Assembly (NCBI GenBank): GCA_963849095.1
Contig: CAWKGA010000001.1
Span: 806,001 to 870,000, forward strand
Direction: 5' to 3'
Origin: JASHUC01 sp963849095
Lineage (GTDB): Bacteria > Pseudomonadota > Gammaproteobacteria > Steroidobacterales > Steroidobacteraceae
Length of the DNA: 64,000 bases
Shown here in pieces: positions 9,225 to 18,221 of the stretch (its first letter is position 1; every line of letters starts with the position of its first letter). Position numbers and translations under genes: made by a program. Below the pieces are notes generated by a model that searched no databases, had not been told where the DNA came from, and worked only from the letters and a program-made list of their open reading frames with translations.

Positions 9225-10356
9225 CGCTTCGAATATACGAAGCGGTGGTGGCATCACGCATCTCGTGGAGCTGCTGCGGGCGGCGAACCCGATTACTTAC
9301 GGATTCGACAGCGTGGTCGTCTGGGCTTCGAGCTCCACGCTGGCGCGAATCGAGCCGCGGCCGTGGCTGATCGGGCGGCAGGAGCCCGTGCTGGAATTGC
9401 ATTACCTGCGCCGAGCTTTTTGGCAGCGGAGGCGCCTCGGGGTGCTGGCACGCTTGGAGAGGTGCGACGTCTTGTTCGCTCCGGGCGGTACGGTCGCGAC
9501 CAGCTTCAGGCCGATAGTGTGCATGAGCCGCAACTTGCTTCCGTTTGATCTGCGCGAAATGGCCCGATACCGTCTGTCGGCCACTGCGTTGAGACTCTGG
9601 GTCCTGCGGAGCTTGCAGAGCCGATCCTTTCGCGCGGCCGACGGAGTGGTATTTCTGACGAGCTACGCCAAGGACAGGGTTCAACGAGTTGTCGGGCCGT
9701 TGAAAAATCGCGTCGGCATCATCCCACATGGAGTGGATCGTCGTTTCTTTCGAGCCAGGAATGGCGCGAGAGGCATCGCGGAGTGTAGTACCGAAGATCC
9801 GTTTCGCATCCTATACGTGTCGATCGTCGATCTCTACAAGCACCAGTGGCACGTGGCCGAGGCGGTCGCTCGACTCCGGGCGTCCGGTCTGCCCGTGTCG
9901 CTGGATCTGATCGGCCCCGCTTACCGGCCGGCCTTGAGGCGATTGCGCAACGCAATGCGGCGCCTGGATCCGGCTGGAGCATTTCTACGCTATTGTGGCG
10001 AGGTTCCCCACGAAGATCTGCCGCAATGTTATGCTCGGGCGGATCTGGGGGTCTTTGCTTCGAGTTGCGAGAACATGCCGAACATCCTGCTCGAGGGGAT
10101 GGCGTCTGCCGTGCCGATCGCGTGCTCGGATCGGGGACCGATGCCGGAAGTTCTGCGCGACGCCGGGGTGTACTTCAATCCGGAGTCGGTGAATAGTATC
10201 TCGCGCGCGCTGAGGCAGTTGATCGATTCGCCGCAGCTGCGCGTTGCGGTAGGGAACGCCGGCGCTGGACTGGCTCAACAATATTCGTGGGCGCGATGTG
10301 CGGATGAGACTTTTCGGTTTCTCGCGCAAGTTGCCCGTGAATGGGTCTCGCGCTGA
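9208..10356 (+). CDS. Glycosyltransferase family 4 protein
   Basis: The 382-residue GT-B enzyme starts at the ATG inside the end of the methyltransferase gene. The N-terminus MRLGIDASNIRSGGGITHL contains the glycine-rich acceptor loop. The C-terminal Glycos_transf_1 domain shows FRILYVSIVDLYKHQ, then ADLGVFASSCENMPNILLEG and MASAVPIACSDRGPMPEV, which holds the E-x7-E nucleotide-sugar site. Its stop directly abuts the ATG of the second amidotransferase gene. The linkage formed is unknown. Confidence 0.85.
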   Translation: MRLGIDASNIRSGGGITHLVELLRAANPITYGFDSVVVWASSSTLARIEPRPWLIGRQEPVLELHYLRRAFWQRRRLGVLARLERCDVLFAPGGTVATSFRPIVCMSRNLLPFDLREMARYRLSATALRLWVLRSLQSRSFRAADGVVFLTSYAKDRVQRVVGPLKNRVGIIPHGVDRRFFRARNGARGIAECSTEDPFRILYVSIVDLYKHQWHVAEAVARLRASGLPVSLDLIGPAYRPALRRLRNAMRRLDPAGAFLRYCGEVPHEDLPQCYARADLGVFASSCENMPNILLEGMASAVPIACSDRGPMPEVLRDAGVYFNPESVNSISRALRQLIDSPQLRVAVGNAGAGLAQQYSWARCADETFRFLAQVAREWVSR

Positions 10357-12354
10357 ATGTGCGGCATAGTCGGATTCCAGGGCGATTTTTCAGCTGAGCT
10401 GTTGCTCTCCATGACTGCTGCGGTCGCCCATCGTGGACCAGACGATTCAGGAACCTCGTTCATCACCTTGGAGGGGCAACCCCCAAGCGGCCTGGGCCAT
10501 CGCCGACTGGCGATCATCGATCTCTCGGCGGCGGGTCGGCAGCCGATGACAATGACGCCGGATGCGGGCGGCGGAACGAACGGGGCCTTATCGCTGATTT
10601 TCAACGGAGAGATCTACAACTATCGAGAGCTCCGGTCGGAACTGCTCGCCGAGGGCCATCGGTTCTCGACAGCGACCGACACGGAAGTTCTGTTGCACAT
10701 GTATGTGCGCTACGGCGTGGAGATGCTGTCGCGGCTCAACGGTATTTTCGCCTTCGCGATCTACGACGGGCGTGCCGAGGGACGCCCGAACGGAGTCGAC
10801 CGCGGAGCCCTATTCATTGCGCGTGATCAGCTCGGGGTCAAGCCGCTGTATTACACCGAGACGCCCCGAGGCGTCCTGTTCGGGTCCGAAATGAAAGCTT
10901 TGCTTCGCGACCCGGAAGTCTCTCGCGAAATCGATGCGGCCGCGATGCATTACATGCTCGCCTATCTCTGGACACCGGCACCGAGGACGCTCTTGGCGTC
11001 GGTGCGCAAGCTCGAGCCAGGCTACGCCATGCTCGTGCACGGATCGAGAATCAGGAAGAAGTGGAGCTACTACGACGTACCGTACGACGGCAAGAGGCTC
11101 GTGTCGACATTTGACGAAGCGGCGGAGGCGCTTGCGCATCAACTGGAGAGTGCCGTTCGACGGCAGCTGGTCAGTGATGTTCCCGTAGGGGCATTTTTGT
11201 CTGGCGGCCTGGATTCGAGCTCAATCGTTGCGATGATGCGCCGTGCATGGCCGGAGAAGCGCATATCCTGCTTTACCATCGATTTTCCGCAGTCGACCGC
11301 CACGGAAGGCAGTCCGGCAGACCTGCCGTACGCGCGGCGCGTCGCACGTTCTCTCGACGTGGATCTCCAGGAAGTCATGGTCGAGCCGAAGGCCATCGAC
11401 CGACTCGCGGAGACCATCGCGTTGCTTGACGAGCCGCAGGCCGATCCTGCGGCGATCAACGCGTTGCTCATCGCCGAGCGTGCTCGCTCGATGGGTATTC
11501 CGGTGCTGCTTTCGGGCGCCGGCGGCGACGACTTGTTCAGCGGCTATAGGCGGCACACGGCACTCACGCTGGAGTCAGTCTGGACATGGATGCCGTCGGT
11601 GGTGCTCCGCAGGTTGCAGGCAATCGCCACTACGAACGCCGCGGGACCGCAGTCAGGGCGAGCAGGGCACGCCACACGCAGGCTGGCCAAGGTCTTCGCC
11701 TACGCAAATGAGAGTGCTGAACGTCGGCTGATCGCTTACTTCTGGTGGAGTACGGAACAACTGCGCAGAGGGTTGTATTCGTCGGACTTCGGGGCCCGAG
11801 TCTCGGGAGAGGATGCTGCCGCGCCGCTTCTCGAAAGTCTCGCCCGTATACCCCTGGAACACGATCCTCTGCAACGGATGCTGTATCTGGAGACCAAGCA
11901 CTTCCTCGCCGATCACAATCTCAACTATACCGATCGAGCGGGGATGGCCGTCGGAGTCGAGGTGCGTGTTCCGCTCCTCGACCGCGACCTGGTCGCCTTC
12001 GCCACGCGGCTGCCGTCGAACTTCAAACACCGTCGCCTGGTGGGCAAGGCCGTGTTCAAGCGTGCGATGGAGCCGTACTTACCAAAGGAGATCATCTATC
12101 GCAGGAAGACGGGATTCGGCGTACCCATACGCGCTTGGCTCGGAAACGAGCTTCGCGAGATGGTGAACGAAACGCTCAGCCCATCATCGATTCGCCGACG
12201 CGGGTTCTTTGACGCCGACGCAGTCGAACGGCTCGTCTCGAAGGATCGTGCGGGTGTGATCGATGGCAGCTACACGGTCTTCGCGCTGATGTGTATCGAG
12301 CTTTGGTGCCGGCGCTTTCTGGACGAGGTGCCGTCGGCCAGGCTGACAGGCTAG
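10357..12354 (+). CDS. Asparagine synthetase-like glutamine amidotransferase (second copy)
   Basis: The 665-residue protein has the processed-type start Met-Cys-Gly-Ile-Val-Gly. Its glutaminase domain shows HRGPDDSGTSF and LIFNGEIYNYRELR. The synthetase domain has GAFLSGGLDSSSIVAMM near residue 280, then LSGAGGDDLFSGYRRH. Both half-sites look intact. It is clearly diverged from the copy at 6267-8132, so it is a separate lineage rather than a recent duplicate. It starts on the base after the glycosyltransferase stop, so the two are almost certainly co-translated. Likely role: amidation of a sugar acid in the repeat unit. Confidence 0.85.
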   Translation: MCGIVGFQGDFSAELLLSMTAAVAHRGPDDSGTSFITLEGQPPSGLGHRRLAIIDLSAAGRQPMTMTPDAGGGTNGALSLIFNGEIYNYRELRSELLAEGHRFSTATDTEVLLHMYVRYGVEMLSRLNGIFAFAIYDGRAEGRPNGVDRGALFIARDQLGVKPLYYTETPRGVLFGSEMKALLRDPEVSREIDAAAMHYMLAYLWTPAPRTLLASVRKLEPGYAMLVHGSRIRKKWSYYDVPYDGKRLVSTFDEAAEALAHQLESAVRRQLVSDVPVGAFLSGGLDSSSIVAMMRRAWPEKRISCFTIDFPQSTATEGSPADLPYARRVARSLDVDLQEVMVEPKAIDRLAETIALLDEPQADPAAINALLIAERARSMGIPVLLSGAGGDDLFSGYRRHTALTLESVWTWMPSVVLRRLQAIATTNAAGPQSGRAGHATRRLAKVFAYANESAERRLIAYFWWSTEQLRRGLYSSDFGARVSGEDAAAPLLESLARIPLEHDPLQRMLYLETKHFLADHNLNYTDRAGMAVGVEVRVPLLDRDLVAFATRLPSNFKHRRLVGKAVFKRAMEPYLPKEIIYRRKTGFGVPIRAWLGNELREMVNETLSPSSIRRRGFFDADAVERLVSKDRAGVIDGSYTVFALMCIELWCRRFLDEVPSARLTG

Positions 12355-12363
12355 AGAGCCCCG

Positions 12364-13170
12364 ATGGAGCCAGAAAAGAAAGCCGTGCAAGAATACTGGG
12401 ACCGTGCATCCTGCGGCGAAGCTCTGTACCTGCACGAAACGGGACGGGAGGGTTACCTCGAACAGGCGCGGCAGCGTTACCGGTTGGAGCCGTACATCGA
12501 GCGATTTGCAGGGTTCAGCGACGCCAAAGGCAAACGGGTGCTAGAGATTGGCGTCGGTCTGGGAGCCGATCATCAGAGATTCGCCGAGGCGGGCGCCGAT
12601 TTGCACGGCATCGACTTGACGGAACGGGCGGTATTGCACGCGCGGCGGAGGCTGGATTTGTTCTCTCTGCGGTCGAATCTCGCAGTGGCGGATGCCGAGA
12701 ACCTGTCCTTCGAGAGCGAATCCTTCGATCTGGTCTATTCGTGGGGCGTCATTCACCACAGTCCTGATACCCCACGAGCGGTTGCGGAGATTCATCGGAT
12801 TCTCCGACGCGGTGGTACCGCGAAGATCATGGTCTATCATCACTGGAGCATCGTTGGATATATGCTCTGGCTGCGCTATGCGCTGCTGCGGTTGAAGCCA
12901 TGGAAGACGCTCACGGGCATCTATGCGAGCTACCTGGAAAGCCCGGGCACCAAGGCCTACTCGGTCAAGCAGGCATATGCTCTGTTTGCGGCATTCGGTA
13001 CAGTACACATCCGGACCGTCTTGACACACGGGGACCTGCTCGAGTCGGCCGCCGGTCAGCGCCACGGCGGTGTTCTTCTGAGTCTCGCGCGACGGGTCTG
13101 GCCGCGCGCGCTGCTGCGCCGATTCGCAACCGCCCACGGCCTGTTCATGCTCATCACTGCCACGAAGTAG
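12364..13170 (+). CDS. Class I SAM-dependent methyltransferase
   Basis: The 268-residue protein has motif I VLEIGVGLGADHQRFAEAG, an acidic residue ending motif II (GIDLTERAV) and the post-II segment LVYSWGVIHHSPDTPRAV typical of Methyltransf_11/25. It starts 9 bp after the amidotransferase stop. Only 8 bp separate it from the next gene. It is the third methyltransferase in the cluster and probably acts on a different position of the glycan. The acceptor is not predictable. Confidence 0.75.
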   Translation: MEPEKKAVQEYWDRASCGEALYLHETGREGYLEQARQRYRLEPYIERFAGFSDAKGKRVLEIGVGLGADHQRFAEAGADLHGIDLTERAVLHARRRLDLFSLRSNLAVADAENLSFESESFDLVYSWGVIHHSPDTPRAVAEIHRILRRGGTAKIMVYHHWSIVGYMLWLRYALLRLKPWKTLTGIYASYLESPGTKAYSVKQAYALFAAFGTVHIRTVLTHGDLLESAAGQRHGGVLLSLARRVWPRALLRRFATAHGLFMLITATK

Positions 13171-13178
13171 CCTGCCTA

Positions 13179-15320
13179 ATGAGACAAGTTCTGCATTCGC
13201 TCTCCGACGGCCGCACGGTAGTATCGGAGGTTCCATCGCCACGGGCCGCCTCGGGGGGGCTGCTCATCCGGACGACGCGATCGCTCATCTCGTCGGGCAC
13301 GGAACGCATGCTGATCGACTTCGGACGCGCCGGATGGGTGGAGAGAGCGCGCCAGCAGCCGCAGAGGGTCCGCCAAGTCCTGGAGAAGGTTCGGACGGAC
13401 GGACTGACGACGACTATCGAGGCGGTGAGAAGCAAGCTCGATCAACCCTTGGCGCTCGGCTATTGCAATGTGGGAGTGCTCACGGAGGCGGGCAGGGATG
13501 TCATTGGATTCCGCAGTGGCGAGCGAATCGTATCGAATGGCCCACACGCGGAAATGGTGGCCGTGCCGCGCAACTTGTGCGCCCGCGTTCCGGATCTTGT
13601 ATCGGACGACGAGGCGGCATTCACGGTGGTAGGCGCGATCGCGCTGCAGGGTGTGCGCCTAGCGGCGCCGACGCTCGGTGAGCGATTCGCTGTCACGGGA
13701 TTGGGTCTGATCGGGCTCATGACGGTCCAGCTGTTGCAGGCGAACGGATGCCGGGTGTTGGGCATCGACCTGGATCCCGCGAAGCGGGCGCTCGCGCGCA
13801 AGCTCGGTGCGGAGGCGGTCTGCCCCGTTACGGAAGATCCGCTGGCCGCGGCTCAACAATTTACGGGCAATCGTGGGCTGGACGGCGTTCTGATCACGGC
13901 AGCGACGAGCAGCAATGAGCCGATCTCGCAGGGTGCCCAGATGTGCCGGCAGCGGGGCCGCATGGTGCTCGTGGGAGTCACGGGGCTCGACTTGGATCGC
14001 GCCGAGTTCTACCAAAAGGAGCTATCGCTTCAAGTCTCGTGCTCATACGGTCCGGGCCGGTACGACGCGGAGTACGAAGAGAAGGGTCATGATTACCCGT
14101 TCGGACTCATCCGCTGGACCGAGCAGCGGAATTTCGAGGCGATACTGGACGTGATGGCCGCCGGCAAGCTCGACGTGAAGCCGCTGATCACGCATCGATT
14201 CGACATCGAGCGAGCGGCGCAGGCTTACGACCTTTTGGCGAACGGATCGGAGCCCTACCTCGGGATACTGCTCGACTATCCCGAAGCGCCGACGAATTCT
14301 GCTCCAGAGCGAACCATAAGGCTCGATGTGGCCGGGGCGCGCCGCTCGGGGGCCAAGAGGACGAACATCGCGTTCATCGGTTCCGGCAATTACGCCGCAC
14401 GAATTCTGATTCCGGCATTCATATCCACGGGCGCGTCCGTGTACGGGGTCGCGAGCGCTGGCGGCGCATCGGCGGCCCGGTGCGGGCGCAAGTTCGGCGC
14501 ATCCATCGTGACGACCGATTCCGAGGCCCTCATTGGGGACGCAGAAGTAGACGCAATCGTGATCGCGACACGACATGATACGCATGCCCGTCTTCTGTCG
14601 CGCACCCTTCTCGCTGGAAAGCACGTGTTCGTGGAGAAGCCGCTGGCGCTATCGACCTCGGACCTGCAGGAAATACGGGAAGCATGGACGGCGTGCCAGT
14701 CGAACGGAACCGCGCCGCTGCTCGCGGTCGGCTTCAATCGAAGATTCGCGCCTCAGATCGTTCGAATGAAGCAATTACTGGACACCGACCGCGGACCGAA
14801 ATGTTTTGCCGTCACCGTCAACGCGGGGCGGGTCGCGCCCGCGCATTGGACCCAAGATCCGCACGTCGGTGGCGGACGTGTCGTCGGGGAGTGCTGTCAC
14901 TTCATCGACTTGGTTCGGTTTCTCGCGGGCAGCCCGATCGTCGATGCTCGCGTGCAAGTGCTGGGCCGGGGCAGCGGCTTGATCCAAGGCGATAGCGTAT
15001 CGATCAGCCTCGCCCTCGCGGACGGCTCCTGGAGCACCATCAATTACGTCGCGAACGGGAATCCCGGCTATCCGAAGGAGCGTGTGGAGGTATTCTGCAG
15101 CGGGCGCGTTCTTCAGCTCGACAACTTTCGAAGGCTCACTGGGTATGGCTGGCGGGGATTTCGCAAGCTGAACCTCTGGAAGCAAGACAAGGGGCAGAAG
15201 GCTTGTGCGCAGGCATTCGTCGATGCGATTCGCTCAGGAGGACCCGCGCCGATTCCGTTTGAAGAATTAATGGAAGTGTCCAAGGTCTCTATTGACCTTG
15301 CCGAAGCGAGTCGGTGTTGA
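13179..15320 (+). CDS. Bi-domain oxidoreductase: zinc-type alcohol dehydrogenase fused to Gfo/Idh/MocA
   Basis: The protein has 713 residues from the ATG at 13179; an in-frame extension upstream overlaps the methyltransferase gene and is rejected. Residues ~1-375 form a medium-chain dehydrogenase with the Rossmann turn FAVTGLGLIGLMTVQLL. Residues ~395-710 form a Gfo/Idh/MocA domain with IAFIGSGNYAARILIPAF and the EKPLALS active-site motif. Such fusions occur beside heparinase-like genes in polysaccharide loci, and here that gene follows with a 7-bp overlap. The pair probably oxidises or epimerises a sugar before or during uronate processing. The exact reaction is unknown. Confidence 0.8.
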   Translation: MRQVLHSLSDGRTVVSEVPSPRAASGGLLIRTTRSLISSGTERMLIDFGRAGWVERARQQPQRVRQVLEKVRTDGLTTTIEAVRSKLDQPLALGYCNVGVLTEAGRDVIGFRSGERIVSNGPHAEMVAVPRNLCARVPDLVSDDEAAFTVVGAIALQGVRLAAPTLGERFAVTGLGLIGLMTVQLLQANGCRVLGIDLDPAKRALARKLGAEAVCPVTEDPLAAAQQFTGNRGLDGVLITAATSSNEPISQGAQMCRQRGRMVLVGVTGLDLDRAEFYQKELSLQVSCSYGPGRYDAEYEEKGHDYPFGLIRWTEQRNFEAILDVMAAGKLDVKPLITHRFDIERAAQAYDLLANGSEPYLGILLDYPEAPTNSAPERTIRLDVAGARRSGAKRTNIAFIGSGNYAARILIPAFISTGASVYGVASAGGASAARCGRKFGASIVTTDSEALIGDAEVDAIVIATRHDTHARLLSRTLLAGKHVFVEKPLALSTSDLQEIREAWTACQSNGTAPLLAVGFNRRFAPQIVRMKQLLDTDRGPKCFAVTVNAGRVAPAHWTQDPHVGGGRVVGECCHFIDLVRFLAGSPIVDARVQVLGRGSGLIQGDSVSISLALADGSWSTINYVANGNPGYPKERVEVFCSGRVLQLDNFRRLTGYGWRGFRKLNLWKQDKGQKACAQAFVDAIRSGGPAPIPFEELMEVSKVSIDLAEASRC

Positions 15321-16942
15321 AGAGAGCTGCGCTTCTATTTCACACGCTCCGCCATTTGAGGCCCGTCCAGATCCAATCCCGGGTCTGGACAGCGTTGTAC
15401 CGCCCGCGCCCCAACCTCGCACCGCCGCCTCCGCGGCGATTGGCAAGTGGACGATACGCGGCCCCGATAGCCTATGAGACGAAGCTCGTCGCGCCTCAAC
15501 TGTTCCGATTCCTCGGAGTCGAGCGGGCCTGCCGTTGCGCGGCCGACTGGCTTCCGCGGGACATGTCGAAGCTCTGGGTCTACAACCTGCACTATTTCGA
15601 TGACCTGGGCGCTCTCGGATCGAGCGCACATCGAAAGTGGCACGAGGATCTTCTCGTGCGCTGGGTTGCCGAGAATCCACCGGCGCTCGGAGACGGTTGG
15701 GAACCGTACCCGGTTTCGCGCAGACTCGTCAATTGCGTCAAATGGTCGGCCATGGGAAACGAGCTTCCAGCCCCAATGCATGCGAGCCTCGCGGTGCAAG
15801 CGCGCTGGCTCGACGGCCGACTCGAGTATCATCTTCTCGGCAACCATCTGTTTGCCAATGCCAAGGCGCTTGTACACGCCGGTCTGTATTTCGATGGCGC
15901 CGAGTCGAATCGCTGGTTCTCTCGCGGGATGTCGATTCTCGAGCGAGAGGTGCGTGAACAGGTGCTCCCCGATGGGGGCCATTTCGAGCTCAGCCCGATG
16001 TATCACTGCTCGATACTGGAGGACCTGCTGGATCTCATCAACCTTCTGCGCGCGCACGGCCGGTCCCCGCCGACGAATTGGACCGAGAGGGCGGCCGACA
16101 TGCTCTGCTGGCTGCACTTCATGAGCCACCCGGACGGAGAAATCGCATTCTTCAACGACGCGGCGTTCGGAATAGCTCCCGAGCCGAATGACCTTGCAGC
16201 CTACGCATCGCGGCTCGGCATCCCCATCCGGGCGCCGGCCGAAGAGCCCCTCGTCTTGCTCTCCGATAGCGGATACGCGCGGCTGCGGGCAGGACAGGCG
16301 CACCTGATCTGTGATTGCGCGCGCGTCGGACCCGACTACATGCCGGGGCACGCCCACGCCGATACGCTGAGTTTCGAGCTCAGTTTGGCGGGGCAGCGGC
16401 TTTTCGTAAACTCGGGAACCTCGCGATACGGAGCCGACGAGGAGCGGAAGCGACAGCGGGGAACGGCGGCTCACAACACAGTGGTCGTCGACGGGGTCGA
16501 TTCCAGCGAGATGTGGGCGGCCTTCAGAGTAGCGCGCCGCGCGCGTCCCCGGATCCATGCCGCAGCCACCACATCGGACTCGGTCGCGATCGAAGCGAGC
16601 CACAACGGGTACCGGAGACTGCGGGGGCGAAATGAGCACCGGCGGCGCTGGCGGCTCGATGAGCATTCGCTGTGCATCGAAGATGAGGTGACAGGCCGCT
16701 ACGCACTCGCCGGCGCCTATTTCCACGTTCATCCGGATGTGAAGATCATGCGGTGCGGCGAGCATGAAGTGAGACTCTCGCTCAAGTCGGGCGAGCCGAT
16801 TGCAGTGACAATCGAGAATGCAGCGGCACTCGAGATCGAGCGCGGCACCTGGCACCCTAGATTCGGCGCCGCAGTTCCCAATCACCGCATCGTCGCGCAC
16901 TTTCGGGGCGCAAAGCTGATCACCAGGGTCCAGTGGCATTGA
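15314..16942 (+). CDS. Heparinase II/III (alginate lyase) family protein
   Basis: The 542-residue protein starts at GTG 15314 or TTG 15317, overlapping the previous gene. The N-terminal alpha/alpha toroid has YNLHYFDDLG, NHLFANAKALVHAG and HFELSPMYHCSILEDLLDL. The C-terminal beta-sandwich has PGHAHADTLSFELSLAG and GTAAHNTVVVDGVD, typical of Hepar_II_III. No clear signal peptide is visible, so it looks cytoplasmic rather than secreted. A lyase-like fold inside a biosynthetic cluster, paired with a fused oxidoreductase, suggests sugar modification or chain editing rather than catabolism. Confidence 0.8.
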   Translation: MLKRAALLFHTLRHLRPVQIQSRVWTALYRPRPNLAPPPPRRLASGRYAAPIAYETKLVAPQLFRFLGVERACRCAADWLPRDMSKLWVYNLHYFDDLGALGSSAHRKWHEDLLVRWVAENPPALGDGWEPYPVSRRLVNCVKWSAMGNELPAPMHASLAVQARWLDGRLEYHLLGNHLFANAKALVHAGLYFDGAESNRWFSRGMSILEREVREQVLPDGGHFELSPMYHCSILEDLLDLINLLRAHGRSPPTNWTERAADMLCWLHFMSHPDGEIAFFNDAAFGIAPEPNDLAAYASRLGIPIRAPAEEPLVLLSDSGYARLRAGQAHLICDCARVGPDYMPGHAHADTLSFELSLAGQRLFVNSGTSRYGADEERKRQRGTAAHNTVVVDGVDSSEMWAAFRVARRARPRIHAAATTSDSVAIEASHNGYRRLRGRNEHRRRWRLDEHSLCIEDEVTGRYALAGAYFHVHPDVKIMRCGEHEVRLSLKSGEPIAVTIENAAALEIERGTWHPRFGAAVPNHRIVAHFRGAKLITRVQWH

Positions 16943-16946
16943 GAGC

Positions 16947-18128
16947 GTGAGAATCCTACTCCTTAGCTTCTACTACCCGCCGGACCTGTGCGCCGGGTCG
17001 TTCCGCACCGGCTCGCTCGTGGCAGCGCTGCGTGAGCGCGCGCCGCCGCGTGTTCAGCTCGATGTGGTCACGACGATGCCGAACCGCTACTCATCATTCG
17101 GGCGCGATGCCCCGGAAGTGGAGATGCTCGACGGACTCGAGATTCATCGCGTGAGGCTTCCATCTCACGATAGCGACATGGCAGGGCAGTCGCGCGCGTT
17201 CGTCCGCTTCGCAAGAGGCGCCTTCGCCCGCGTTCGCGATAGAAACTATGATTTGGTGTTTGCAACCTCCTCGAGGCTTATGACGGCGGCGCTGGGCGCC
17301 TGGATCGCCGGAGCGCAGCGCGCGCCGCTCTATCTCGACATTCGCGACATCTTCGCGGATACGATCGAGGATGTGCTGCCAAGGATCGTCGCGTGGCCCG
17401 TGGCTCGTGCCTTTTCGCGGATCGAGCGCTGGACGGTCCGGCGTGCGAACAGGATCAACCTCGTTTCACCCGGTTTCGAGGAGTATTTCCGGGCGCGCTA
17501 TCCGGGTAGCGCTCTATCCGGGTTCACGAATGGCATCGATGACGAGTTTCTGGGGGCCCCGTTGCAGGCGGGCCGATCGAGATCTGACCGGCGGCCAGTG
17601 GTCCTGTACGCGGGAAACATCGGCGAAGGCCAGGCGTTGCACCGGATCTTGCCGGGTCTCGCAAGAGAACTTCGTGCTCGGTGTCGCTTCGTGATCATCG
17701 GAGACGGAGGCCGGCGGGACGCACTGGAGAGGTCATTGGCGGCATCGGGCGTCGATAACGTCGAGTTGCGACGTCCGATGCCCCGGGATGCGCTCCTGCG
17801 CGAGTATCGCGACGCAGATGTCCTCTTCCTGCATCTCGGCGCGCAGTCGGCTTTCGAGAAGGTGCTTCCGTCCAAGGTGTTCGAATATGCTGCCCTCGGA
17901 AAGCCGATCCTGGCGGGAGTATCGGGATACGCCGCGCGCTTCATCCGGGAGGAGATTACAAATGCAGCCGTATTCCCACCGTGTGACATCGACGAAGCGA
18001 TCAGCGCGTTCTCGAAGCTTGAAATCGCGGTCCGCGGACGTTCGGAATTCGTGGCGAAATATGCGCGCGCGAATATAGCGCGCGCGATGGCCGATGACGT
18101 GCTGGCGCTACTACCCCGGTCGGGCTGA
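16947..18128 (+). CDS. Glycosyltransferase family 4 protein (WbuB-like)
   Basis: The 393-residue protein starts at GTG 16947, 4 bp after the heparinase-like gene. The N-terminus has LLLSFYYPPDLCAGSFRTG, matching the WbuB-type acceptor domain. The C-terminal GT-B half shows VVLYAGNIGEGQALHRIL, FVIIGDGGRRD and SKVFEYAALGKPILAGVSG, in which Glu of EYA is the expected donor-site residue. WbuB-type enzymes add L-FucNAc-like sugars to an initiating residue, but the donor here is unproven. Confidence 0.85.
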   Translation: MRILLLSFYYPPDLCAGSFRTGSLVAALRERAPPRVQLDVVTTMPNRYSSFGRDAPEVEMLDGLEIHRVRLPSHDSDMAGQSRAFVRFARGAFARVRDRNYDLVFATSSRLMTAALGAWIAGAQRAPLYLDIRDIFADTIEDVLPRIVAWPVARAFSRIERWTVRRANRINLVSPGFEEYFRARYPGSALSGFTNGIDDEFLGAPLQAGRSRSDRRPVVLYAGNIGEGQALHRILPGLARELRARCRFVIIGDGGRRDALERSLAASGVDNVELRRPMPRDALLREYRDADVLFLHLGAQSAFEKVLPSKVFEYAALGKPILAGVSGYAARFIREEITNAAVFPPCDIDEAISAFSKLEIAVRGRSEFVAKYARANIARAMADDVLALLPRSG

Positions 18129-18221
18129 GTCTGAGAAACGTGTCGAGGTTGTCTTTGGAGCGAGTCCCGGGAACCGGGGCGCGTGGGGCGCGGCGCGACG
18201 ATGCCGCCGGTGGTCGGTAAA

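Noticed and set aside
15335..16939. 534-residue frame antisense to the heparinase-like gene
   Set aside because: It lacks domains and mirrors the codon bias of the sense gene, which has clear family motifs.
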